Shown: positions 50,438 to 58,899 of the stretch, in pieces
Numbering within the stretch: the first letter of the stretch is position 1
How the letters are laid out: every line of letters starts with the position of its first letter
The notes under the pieces: generated by a model
The model's database searches: none
Seen by the model: only the letters and a program-made list of their open reading frames with translations
Told to the model about the DNA's origin: nothing
Translations under genes and position numbers: made by a program
Source: Immundisolibacterales bacterium
GTDB lineage: Bacteria; Pseudomonadota; Gammaproteobacteria; HK1
DNA: 64,000 bases
Direction: 5' to 3'
Assembly: GCA_026712715.1 (NCBI GenBank)
Contig: JAPOPW010000038.1
Span: forward strand, 124,001-188,000

Positions 50438-51556
50438 TCAGGAGGGAACCGCCCCCGAAAGTACCATGAACACGTAGGCCTTGACCTTTCGAAGCTGGTC
50501 TCCGGATACGACCAGCTTGACATGATGAATTCCGCGCAGCATGACATATCGACCGGACTTCGCGAAGAGCATGGTCGGTCTCGACACCCAGTCGGCAAGC
50601 GCCGCAAGCTTCTCCGGCACCACGAGCTCTTCGTGGCTCAACGCGTTCAGGAACGGATCCCAGTCCGTGAGGCCGTCGAGCCAGTAGCGTGAATTCTTCG
50701 TATATCTCTGCTTGACGATGAGGGTGAGGCCGAGCGTCGGGCCGATACCCTCGTCGCGCACGTCGATGTTCGCCCCCAACCGGGACACCCTCACGCGTTC
50801 GTCGAAACGCGAGATCACGGACTCGACCGCCGAGGTCCGACCCGGCCAGCCCGTCTTCTCGAGATAGGCGAACAGCTCCTGCTTCGACCCGAAGCCCATG
50901 ATCGCCAATCGGATGGCCCGGGAGCGGGACGGAAACACGCCGAACGAATCCATGCGGGTACCTCCCGGCTGGGCCAGGTAAGCGCGTTCAGCGTTTTCCC
51001 GCTCGGCGACCTTCCTCTCCCACCCTACGCAGCCAACGAGGGCATCCACCACCACACCGACATCGTTCACCTGACCACGGCCGCCGACAATCGGGCGTTC
51101 GCCCGGTCGAAGGAACACTCCCGGGAACGAATGCGTGCGGTCCCGCCCCGAACCGATGTCGAACTCGAGCATCATCTTGCGGCCCACGATATTGCGCAGG
51201 GGCGAGCTCCTGGCATTCATCTGTCCGAACAGTCGAGTGATCGCCGCCGCGGTTTCGTCCGACTCGTGGTTCCGCGCGCGCCCATCGAAGAACGCCACCG
51301 TCCTGGCATCGCTCGAGAGGGAGACACCGAGATCCGCCTCCCGCCGGCGCTCGTGCAGCGGAAACTCGAAACCGAATGGAAGAGCGCCCAACGTGACCGG
51401 AAAGCCCCTCGCGCATTCCAGTATCCGTTCCCACTCCGGGTCCCCGACGAGAATCGGCGAAACCCTGTTTCGAAAGTACCCGAGCAGATCGCCGATGGTG
51501 CCGCCCTCCTCGGCGAGACGGTCCTGGGTAAGTGCCACTGCCGCGTCAGTATCCAT
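50438..51556 (-). CDS. Protein of unknown function, partner of the leader-cyclase fusion
   Basis: A 372-residue soluble protein with no signal peptide. I do not recognise a characterised family. It appears to have two similar halves of alternating strands and helices. The end is a strong candidate for a conserved core: RGIHHVKLVVSGDQLRKVKAYVFMVL. It begins 31 bases after the stop of the leader-cyclase fusion gene, so the two are almost certainly coexpressed. A prenyltransferase-like barrel is one possibility because of the repeated strand-helix pattern and the terpene-cyclase-like neighbour, but no motif proves it. Confidence 0.75.
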   Translation of the reverse strand: MDTDAAVALTQDRLAEEGGTIGDLLGYFRNRVSPILVGDPEWERILECARGFPVTLGALPFGFEFPLHERRREADLGVSLSSDARTVAFFDGRARNHESDETAAAITRLFGQMNARSSPLRNIVGRKMMLEFDIGSGRDRTHSFPGVFLRPGERPIVGGRGQVNDVGVVVDALVGCVGWERKVAERENAERAYLAQPGGTRMDSFGVFPSRSRAIRLAIMGFGSKQELFAYLEKTGWPGRTSAVESVISRFDERVRVSRLGANIDVRDEGIGPTLGLTLIVKQRYTKNSRYWLDGLTDWDPFLNALSHEELVVPEKLAALADWVSRPTMLFAKSGRYVMLRGIHHVKLVVSGDQLRKVKAYVFMVLSGAVPS

Positions 51557-51587
51557 GTCGACTCCTTGTGCAGCCCCTTCCAGCCCA

Positions 51588-52922
51588 TCACGCGTGACGA
51601 TCGGGCCGACTCCTCGAACCCGCCAGCATTCCGGTGAGGCGCTGAAGGGCTTCGATACAGAACGCGGAGGTCACGGATTCGGAACCATGCCCTATCTGCC
51701 CTATCGCGCCCCACCTCAGCGTCTGGTCACCAAAGGCGAGCAGCTCGGGCCAGCTTCCGTCCTCACGTTGCGAATCGACGAGCCTCTCCATTGCGCGCTT
51801 CGCGTCGATGGCTTCAAGTTTCCCGATACCGTGGAGTGCCGAAACCGCCTGAGCGGTCTGAAGGACGTTGCCGAACGCGCCGTGCCCGTCGCGCAGGGCC
51901 AGGATGCGCGCGGCAAGGAACGGGCGCAGATGATCGAGCTCGGGCCGCGAACGGACTATCGCGCGGGCGACCGCATGGCAGATCGTGACCTCATCGGGAT
52001 ACCACTTTGACGAGCCATCGAGACTCCCTTTCGATATCAACGTCTCCAGCCACCGCTGGGCATCCCTGGTTTCCGGGTGGCCGCCAAGAAAGGCAATGAC
52101 GTTCGCATTGACGACGGGATCGGCCTCGATGCGAAAGCTCGTCACGACATCAGGTTCGTCATCTTCCAACACCCAGGTCAAGAAACGACCGTCCTCGTCG
52201 CGATTTGCCAGCACTCGCGGAACGTTCCTTCCGAGCACAATCCAGGGGTGGCTTCCGATGGCAAGCGAACAGAGGGCGGTACTGTCGAGATCCTGGGGCA
52301 GATGGCGATAGTAGCGCCACAGTCCCGGGTACTCCATGGTGTCGGCAAGATATCGCCGGCTGCGTGCGCAGATGGACCCGGCCCGTTCATCATCGCAGCT
52401 CTCGAGAGCGAGCACGCAAAGCGCCGTGACAAACGCAGGCCGTTCGAAGTGTCGCGGAATGTCCGGAGCCCCCAGGTTGAACCGGATGCAGTGCCAGGCC
52501 CCATTCCCGTCGACAGCGGAATCCAGGAAAACGAGACCGCGGTGCATGCTCTCACGCGCCGCTCCTGCAAGGGTCTCCTCCGTCAAGGCGCCCACCCGTT
52601 CCTTCGACCGCATCGGGCCGGGGGATCGAGCCGCCGGTGCGGGATCGTGCATCGTCTTCTTGAGAAACTCGAGCGAGGTTGCACCGTGCTTCGCCGCCTT
52701 GCGTTCCTCCGCGCTGAACTTCTCCATCGGCGGAAGCACGATATGCGTCACGGAATCGGTTTCCTCGTGCACGCGAATCTCATGGTCCCCGGACACCGGA
52801 GATCCGAGCTCGCGTTCGATCGCGTCATTCGGATCCGCAAGGAGGCGCGCACGAAAATCGAGGTCTTCCGCCGCTCTCGCGAGGATGCGGTCCGTGGCGC
52901 CGGGGGCCGCCTTCACCGGCAT
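51588..52922 (-). CDS. NHLP-type leader fused to a terpene-cyclase/prenyltransferase-like helical domain
   Basis: A 444-residue protein with two unlike parts. Residues about 10-80 match an NHLP leader, the nitrile-hydratase-alpha-like leader of some ribosomal peptides: AAEDLDFRARLLADPNDAI, then HEIRVHEETDSVTHIVLPP and an SAEERKAAKHGA tail. NHLP leaders normally end in a double-Gly-like cleavage site; here it reads HG-A at 79-81. Residues about 110-435 look like the helical barrel of squalene cyclases and prenyltransferases: a DLDST motif at 211-215, DPVVNANVIAFLG at 268-280 and a QW-type repeat QREDGSW at 385-391. It follows the NHLM transporter genes by 134 bases. A leader on an enzyme, rather than on a short peptide, is unusual. 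Confidence 0.82.
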   Translation of the reverse strand: MPVKAAPGATDRILARAAEDLDFRARLLADPNDAIERELGSPVSGDHEIRVHEETDSVTHIVLPPMEKFSAEERKAAKHGATSLEFLKKTMHDPAPAARSPGPMRSKERVGALTEETLAGAARESMHRGLVFLDSAVDGNGAWHCIRFNLGAPDIPRHFERPAFVTALCVLALESCDDERAGSICARSRRYLADTMEYPGLWRYYRHLPQDLDSTALCSLAIGSHPWIVLGRNVPRVLANRDEDGRFLTWVLEDDEPDVVTSFRIEADPVVNANVIAFLGGHPETRDAQRWLETLISKGSLDGSSKWYPDEVTICHAVARAIVRSRPELDHLRPFLAARILALRDGHGAFGNVLQTAQAVSALHGIGKLEAIDAKRAMERLVDSQREDGSWPELLAFGDQTLRWGAIGQIGHGSESVTSAFCIEALQRLTGMLAGSRSRPDRHA

Positions 52923-53056
52923 CGGGAACGCCGTCCGGGCAAGCGCTGGCGGAACTCCATCACAGCGTCAGGGCGTCAATGGAACGAGGGTGCCGCCGGA
53001 GGTGAAGTCCGCGTGCCGATGGAGAGTTCGATTTTCGCAACACTCGGCGCTCCTGC

Positions 53057-55999
53057 TCAGGCGATTTGCCTTCGGACCAGTTCTCTGAATACTCCGTCAA
53101 CTTCCATGAGGTCGGTGAACGAGCCGCTTTGCACGACCCTTCCCGCCTGCATCACGTAAATCCGGTCAGCCTGTTCCAGCGTGGACAGTCGGTGGGCGAT
53201 CACGAGCCGGGTGGAGGTCAGGCGTGCCAGGTTCTGCATGACCTCGGCCTGACTCTCGTTGTCGAGCCAGTTGGTCGCTTCGTCAAGGAGCATGACTCGC
53301 GGGCTGCCGATGAGGGAGCGCGCGATGGTGACGCGCTGGCTCTCGCCACCGGAGACGACCGCCCCGCCGGATCCGACCATCGTCATCATGCCCATGGGCA
53401 TGGCCCTGATCTCGCGCTCGATTCCTGCCGAGCGGGCCGCCTGCCATACTTCCCCGATGCTCGCCTCCTCGTGGTGCGCGACGATATTGTCCCAGAGATC
53501 ATGGGGATGAAGCTGCACCGACTGGGGCACGGCGCCGATTTTCCGGCGCACCTGCTTCAGGTTCAGGTGCCTCAGATCGCGACCGTCGTAATAGACCGCG
53601 CCCGCCGACGGCCGATCGACCCCCAGCGCAAGGCGGAACAGTGTGCTCTTTCCGGCGCCGGACTCTCCGGCAATCGCGACGAATTCACCGGGAGCGGCCC
53701 GAATCGTGACGTCGTCGAGGATCAACGGACCGTCGGGATCGTACCGGAAGGAAACATGGTCGAAGAGAATCTCGCCGCCCAGGCGTTCCACCGTCTCTCC
53801 ACCGCCCTCGGCTTCCGGTACGGCGGCGAGCAAGGGTCGCATCTGCTCGAACGCCGGCACCATGGCGGCGACGGTGCCAAAGGACTCGCCGAGCCGGGCG
53901 ATAGCGGACTGAAAGGCGATGAACACGGCGTAGACGACGAGAAAGTCGCCGACCGGAACACTCCGGTTGCTCACCGCCGCCACCGCCAAGAGAAGCACCC
54001 CAGCGGCAAGAAACGGGAGTGAGGCGCCGAACGCCCGTGCATGACCCTCGAGTGCGCCAAGCTCGAGCTCGGCGCGCTTCTGCTCGCGATAGTGCCGTGC
54101 CCAGATGGCGAAAGCCGAACTCTCCGCATTCTCCACGCGCAGCTTGGCGATGCCGCCCACTACCTGGAACAGGTGGCCGGATACGCGTCGGCTTGCGCTG
54201 ATGATTCGTCCATTGGGTGCTCCCTGGCACAGCCCGATGGCTACGGTCACCAGCAGCGAACCCACGCTGAATGCGAGGGCGATGGCCCCGAGAGCGGCAT
54301 CGTAGAAGAAGATGACACCCAGAACCGGAAGCAGAAAGATGATCGACAACAAGCTGTCGGCCACCACTCCCTGCAGGCCATCGCGAAGATTCTGGAAGGT
54401 CATTCCCGACATGGCCAGATCGCCGGCGGGACGGCGGTGCAGAATCCTCGGTGGAAGACGCATGAGGCGGTCCCAGAAGGCGGCTTCGACCCTTGATGCC
54501 GAGCGACCCTCGAGACGCATCAACGCCGTGCCCTGGAGCAGGTGAAGCAACGCGCCGAGCAGACCGAACCCCGCGAGAGCCGCAACCACGGCATGGAGTG
54601 CATCTGCGCTTCCGCCCGCCACGACGTGATTCGCGACGAATCCAAGGGCGAGCGCCGGAAGCAACCGGGCGAGACCGCCCGGAAGCCCGGCCAATACCAG
54701 TCGTGCCAGATCCGGGGCCGAACCATGCAACGCGATTCCCAGCAGTTCCGCGGGCTTCACGCTTCCTGACGGCAATGGCCGATAGAACACCCACGCATCC
54801 TTCTTCAGCGCACGCGCGCGGTCCGCGGTGATCCGGACCCTGCGCTTGCTGACCGGATCGATCTCCCGGTAGCGTCCGAGCCCGCCCGGCAGGAGGGCAA
54901 CGGGCTGGTCGTCCTCGGCACGAAATGCGAGCATCGCGCCGCTGTCGCCGCGCCACCACCGGTCCTCGACCTCGAGATGCACGCGGCGGCCGCGCACGCA
55001 TGACGCCTCGAGAACGTCAACGATCCCGATTGGAGAATCGGAGAGTCCGGAACGGACCGGAAGCCGGAAGTCGATACCTTGGTGATGTCCGATGATCCGC
55101 AGGGCATCCGCCAGCGCGGTGTCCTCGACATGGGTCTCCCGGTCGACCGGCAGATCGTAGAGATTGAACAGCCGCTGGCGGGCGGCGCTCTCGGCCGTGC
55201 GGCGGCTGGATGTGCGAACGCGTTCGAGATTCGCATCGTCGACCATCGCAAGCCGTCGGTTCAGGCGCTCGAGAGCGAATGCGATCCCGTGAAAGGAGGC
55301 GAGCGCCGACACCAGCGTGCCCTGTTGCGCGAGGGTCCGGGTGGACCTGGTCGAAACGGTCGCGCGGACGGACAGGGAAAGCCAGCTTGTCCGCGTCAGC
55401 GGTATCGCGGCCTGGCGTGGGTCGCCGGTCCCGGCAAGCTCCGCCCGATCGATCATGTCCATGTAAAGGCTCGCGCCGCGCGCCGGTTCGGATATCCAGA
55501 CCACGCCGCGCCCCACGGACAGCGTGCAGGGGGACAGGTCCCGGGTCAGATCGGGCTCGGCCAGCGTGGCCGGTCGCGGACGGCGGTTTACGAAGCGCGA
55601 AAGCGTGTCGGTCACCGCGATCAGCCAGGAATCGACCTGGTCCGCGAGCTCCGCGGGGTCGACTTCGGACAGCAACGATGCCGGAAGGCGCTTCAGGAGG
55701 GTGCCCGGCCGCCCCTTGGCAACCAGGCTCAGCCTGGTGCCCCTTTCTTCGTCCTGTTCATCCGGCGCGACACCGGGCACCAGCCTCCCGGTTTCGCGGC
55801 GCAACAGGTGCTGTGGTGCGGCCACCTCCACCCCGTCCTTGAACTCGAGGAGGAACAGATCCACGGTGCCCTGGTCAATGAACCAGACACTGTCCGTGTC
55901 GTCGAGTCGCACGGGCAGATTGCCGGCGCACGGCACCGATTCTCCGGAGCCGGCGGCAAGCTCGGCCAGCGAAGTGCATTCCCGGCCCGGTTCGTGCAT
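53057..55999 (-). CDS. NHLM-type ABC transporter, second component
   Basis: A 980-residue ABC exporter subunit matching the second transporter of NHLM peptide-export systems. The first 350 residues are a soluble region with a cupin/cyclic-nucleotide-like start (WFIDQGTVDLFLLEF) and no peptidase. Membrane segments occupy about 430-740. The ATPase has Walker A GESGAGKST near residue 778, the signature VSGGESQRV and Walker B VMLLDEATNWLD. It is thought to work with the peptidase-bearing subunit. Its ATG overlaps the upstream stop by one base, which couples translation. Confidence 0.92.
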   Translation of the reverse strand: MHEPGRECTSLAELAAGSGESVPCAGNLPVRLDDTDSVWFIDQGTVDLFLLEFKDGVEVAAPQHLLRRETGRLVPGVAPDEQDEERGTRLSLVAKGRPGTLLKRLPASLLSEVDPAELADQVDSWLIAVTDTLSRFVNRRPRPATLAEPDLTRDLSPCTLSVGRGVVWISEPARGASLYMDMIDRAELAGTGDPRQAAIPLTRTSWLSLSVRATVSTRSTRTLAQQGTLVSALASFHGIAFALERLNRRLAMVDDANLERVRTSSRRTAESAARQRLFNLYDLPVDRETHVEDTALADALRIIGHHQGIDFRLPVRSGLSDSPIGIVDVLEASCVRGRRVHLEVEDRWWRGDSGAMLAFRAEDDQPVALLPGGLGRYREIDPVSKRRVRITADRARALKKDAWVFYRPLPSGSVKPAELLGIALHGSAPDLARLVLAGLPGGLARLLPALALGFVANHVVAGGSADALHAVVAALAGFGLLGALLHLLQGTALMRLEGRSASRVEAAFWDRLMRLPPRILHRRPAGDLAMSGMTFQNLRDGLQGVVADSLLSIIFLLPVLGVIFFYDAALGAIALAFSVGSLLVTVAIGLCQGAPNGRIISASRRVSGHLFQVVGGIAKLRVENAESSAFAIWARHYREQKRAELELGALEGHARAFGASLPFLAAGVLLLAVAAVSNRSVPVGDFLVVYAVFIAFQSAIARLGESFGTVAAMVPAFEQMRPLLAAVPEAEGGGETVERLGGEILFDHVSFRYDPDGPLILDDVTIRAAPGEFVAIAGESGAGKSTLFRLALGVDRPSAGAVYYDGRDLRHLNLKQVRRKIGAVPQSVQLHPHDLWDNIVAHHEEASIGEVWQAARSAGIEREIRAMPMGMMTMVGSGGAVVSGGESQRVTIARSLIGSPRVMLLDEATNWLDNESQAEVMQNLARLTSTRLVIAHRLSTLEQADRIYVMQAGRVVQSGSFTDLMEVDGVFRELVRRQIA

Positions 56000-58230
56000 C
56001 AGCCCGACCTGATCAGCTTGAAATACATACCGTTCCGGTCTTCTATCAGCTCGTCGTGGGTGCCGCGCTGCACTTCGACCCCGTTGTCGAGGACGATGAT
56101 CTGGTCGCAGTCCCGCACGGTGCTCAGCCGGTGCGCCACGATGAGGCAGGTGACGCCGCGACGCCGCACGGCGTCGTCGACGGATTCCTCCGTTCCGGCA
56201 TCGAGGACGCTGGTCGCTTCGTCCAGAATGAGCACGGTCGGATTTCCGACCAGGGCACGGGCGATTTCCAGCCGCTGGCGCTGACCTCCGCTGAAGTTCG
56301 CCCCGCCCTCTTCCACGAAAGCCGAATAGCCTTGCGGCGTGAGAAGGATCCCGTCATGAATGCAGGCGTCTCGCGCCGCCGCGATGATGACTTCATCCGG
56401 AACCGCCGGGTTCCACAATGTGATGTTGTCCCGCACGGATGCCGAAAACAGAACGGCCTCCTGATCCACCGTGGCAATCGAGCGCCGCAGCACCTCCTCG
56501 GGGACCTCGCTCCGCGGATGGCCGTCGAACAGTACCTCGCCCGTCCAGGGCTGGTAGATTCCCGAAACCAAGCGCGCCACGGTGGACTTGCCGGAGCCGC
56601 TCGGTCCCACCACCGCCACCCGTTGCCCCGGTCGGATCACGAGGCTGAAGTCCTTGATCAGCGGCGGCCGGCTCTTGTTGAAACCGAAGGTGACGTTTCT
56701 GAGCTCGAGCTGTCCGGCGAGTTGGAGCCGGCCATCGAACGTGGGAATCGACTCGGTCTCCGGCCTCCGCCGGCTGAAGCCCGGGTCTTCGGTCGCCCCG
56801 GAAATGTCCTCCAGCCGTTGCAGGTCCGTTTCGAGCGCCTGGCGCCGGTCCGCGAACTCGAAGAAGCGCCCGATCGGTGACAGGAACATCTCGGAGAGGA
56901 TGTAGAATCCCGCCAGCGTCCCCAGGGTCATTTCTCCCGAAATGACCATGCTCGCCCCGATGCCCAGGACCGCCGCGCCGCGAAGGGCGGCGATCAACCC
57001 CGGAAGCGCCGTGTTGACCAAGCCGAGCTCCGAGCAGACCTGGCGCGCCTGCAGCTCGCGCGCCTGCTGACCGCTCCAGCGCGAAAAAAACCGGTCATCC
57101 GACCCCGTCATGCGGAGGTTCTCCGCGTGACTCAGCATCTGCATACCGATGCCGATCAGCATGCCCTGCTCGCGCCGCATCGTCTGGCTCCGGACTGCCC
57201 GATGCGCATTGAGGAATTGCGCCAGCAGTCCGTGTAGAACCCCGAGCAGCAGCACGAGCACCGCGAGCAGAAGGTCGTAGAGCATCATCGCGACGAGCAG
57301 GACCGCGCTCATTGCCATGTCTATTACGAGCACCAGAAACTGGTCCGTCAGGTTCCTCGCGATTCGATCGATGGACGAGACCCGATCGGTCAGGTCGCCG
57401 ACCAGCCGGTGGTTGAAGAACTCCACCGGCAACCGCAACAGCCGCGACAGGCTCCGATCATGGCCAATCACCGAAATCCGGACCGCGAGTCTCCGCAGGA
57501 ACCGATGCTTGAGCAAGGACAGGAGGTAGACCAGGATGCCGCCGCCAATCAAGGCCGCCACCAGCCCGCCCCAGGTTCCGTGCGCCTCGAGGACGTTGTC
57601 CACGAAGACGCCAAGAGATGCGGGCACGAGCAATGCCAGCAACGTCGACATGAGCGCGCAGGCGACCGCCGCTCCAAGCACCGTCCATGACCCGCCGAGC
57701 AACGAGTGCAGGCGCGCGAACAACCCGGGTCGCTCGCCGCCGGGCTTGAAGTCGGCGCCTCGCTTGAATCGAAGCGCAACTCCACTGTAGCCCTTGGCGA
57801 ATTCTTCGGCGCTGACCCTGCGTCGCCCCGTCGAGGGATCATTGAGAAAGAAGCTCCGGCCATCGATCCCTTCGACGACCACGAAGTGGCTGAACTGCCA
57901 GAACACGATCAGCGGCAACGCGAGCTTCTCCAACAGATCCGCTCTAACGCCGAGTCCGCTGCACTCGAGGCCGTAGAGCCTCGATGCGCGCACGAGGCTC
58001 GCGGCGCTGCTGCCGTCCCGGCTCACCTCGCACCTCTCGCGCAGCTCGGTAAGCGGCACCCAGCGCCCGAAATAGCCAAGCACGATGCCCAGACAGGCCG
58101 CACCGCACTCCGCCGCGTGCGTCTGCAACAGAATTGGCGTGGTTACCCTTCGCTTCAAGGGCTCCGCCGCCGCCTTGTCGCCGGCCCGATTGGAGGCGCT
58201 CGGCCGCACCTTACGGTCGCCTGGTTCCAA
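55999..58230 (-). CDS. NHLM-type ABC transporter with C39 peptidase domain
   Basis: A 743-residue peptidase-containing exporter. The C39 domain at the N-terminus has Gln36 and Cys42 (LLQTHAAECGAAC), His115 (QFSHFVVVEG) and Asp131 (LNDPSTG), so the protease looks intact. Six membrane segments follow, then an ATPase with GPSGSGKST, FSGGQRQR and VLILDEATSVLD. Such proteins remove double-Gly-type leaders and export the product. The start overlaps the HlyD-like gene by 20 bases. The NHLP-type leader encoded two genes downstream is its likely substrate. Confidence 0.94.
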   Translation of the reverse strand: MEPGDRKVRPSASNRAGDKAAAEPLKRRVTTPILLQTHAAECGAACLGIVLGYFGRWVPLTELRERCEVSRDGSSAASLVRASRLYGLECSGLGVRADLLEKLALPLIVFWQFSHFVVVEGIDGRSFFLNDPSTGRRRVSAEEFAKGYSGVALRFKRGADFKPGGERPGLFARLHSLLGGSWTVLGAAVACALMSTLLALLVPASLGVFVDNVLEAHGTWGGLVAALIGGGILVYLLSLLKHRFLRRLAVRISVIGHDRSLSRLLRLPVEFFNHRLVGDLTDRVSSIDRIARNLTDQFLVLVIDMAMSAVLLVAMMLYDLLLAVLVLLLGVLHGLLAQFLNAHRAVRSQTMRREQGMLIGIGMQMLSHAENLRMTGSDDRFFSRWSGQQARELQARQVCSELGLVNTALPGLIAALRGAAVLGIGASMVISGEMTLGTLAGFYILSEMFLSPIGRFFEFADRRQALETDLQRLEDISGATEDPGFSRRRPETESIPTFDGRLQLAGQLELRNVTFGFNKSRPPLIKDFSLVIRPGQRVAVVGPSGSGKSTVARLVSGIYQPWTGEVLFDGHPRSEVPEEVLRRSIATVDQEAVLFSASVRDNITLWNPAVPDEVIIAAARDACIHDGILLTPQGYSAFVEEGGANFSGGQRQRLEIARALVGNPTVLILDEATSVLDAGTEESVDDAVRRRGVTCLIVAHRLSTVRDCDQIIVLDNGVEVQRGTHDELIEDRNGMYFKLIRSG

Positions 58231-58762
58231 ATAGCGCGATCGGGGCCTGTCTTCCGAGCTCGATGAAGATCCGGGCCTTCCTGTCGGGGAGGGAACCCGG
58301 CTCGAGTCCCTCGTCGAGCGCGATATCGAGGCGGAACACCGACCCCCCGGCCGCGGTCGCGAAGTCCGCCACTCCCCTGGACAGGTTCACCGCGGATATT
58401 GCGGCCACCCTCCCCTCGAGTGTCTCCGGCTTTCCCTCGGCCATCGTCAGGTCGATCGCCGCCGGCATGCCCTCGTCAATTTTCGGCGCAGCGGCGCCCC
58501 TGAGCCAGATGATTGCCCGCACCGTCGGGAAGCCGTCGCCCGGGCCGTCGCGAAGCTCCACGAGCACTCCATCGACGGCAACGCTGCGCGGGACGCTGCC
58601 AACGTACAGCCACCCGGCAAGGACGACCAACAACGATGCGATGCCGACGACCAGAAAGCGCTCTCGAGGTGTGGAAACGGTCAACAGCCCGTCGAGCCGC
58701 TCTCGCTCTTCCTTGGCCGCGGCAACCGTGTCGTGAAACGATCCGAAGGGATTATTGAACAT
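58211..58762 (-). CDS. Truncated HlyD-like membrane-fusion protein (NHLM type)
   Basis: A 183-residue protein. Residues 19-75 match the start of NHLM HlyD proteins: ERERLDGLLTVSTPRERF, a single membrane helix (36-55) and SVPRSVAVDGVLVEL. The later part resembles only the membrane-proximal beta-barrel (RAIIWLRGAAAPKIDEG, VSAVNLS-like). The roughly 200-residue coiled-coil hairpin and lipoyl segments expected of HlyD are missing, and the frame runs through without a visible break. A working short adaptor is possible, because C39 exporters may need contact with the pump but not with TolC. Confidence 0.82.
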   Translation of the reverse strand: MFNNPFGSFHDTVAAAKEERERLDGLLTVSTPRERFLVVGIASLLVVLAGWLYVGSVPRSVAVDGVLVELRDGPGDGFPTVRAIIWLRGAAAPKIDEGMPAAIDLTMAEGKPETLEGRVAAISAVNLSRGVADFATAAGGSVFRLDIALDEGLEPGSLPDRKARIFIELGRQAPIALFGTRRP

Positions 58763-58899
58763 GGCCGAGGCCCTCCTCCTCCTGGAGATCAGGCAAGAAA
58801 CAAGACCTTGTCGGTCGGCGCGGGCGCACGTGCGGGGACATCACGGATTCGGCAGGGCCAGGGGGCGGCAGTCCGGGCGTTTCTCGACCGCACCCCGAA

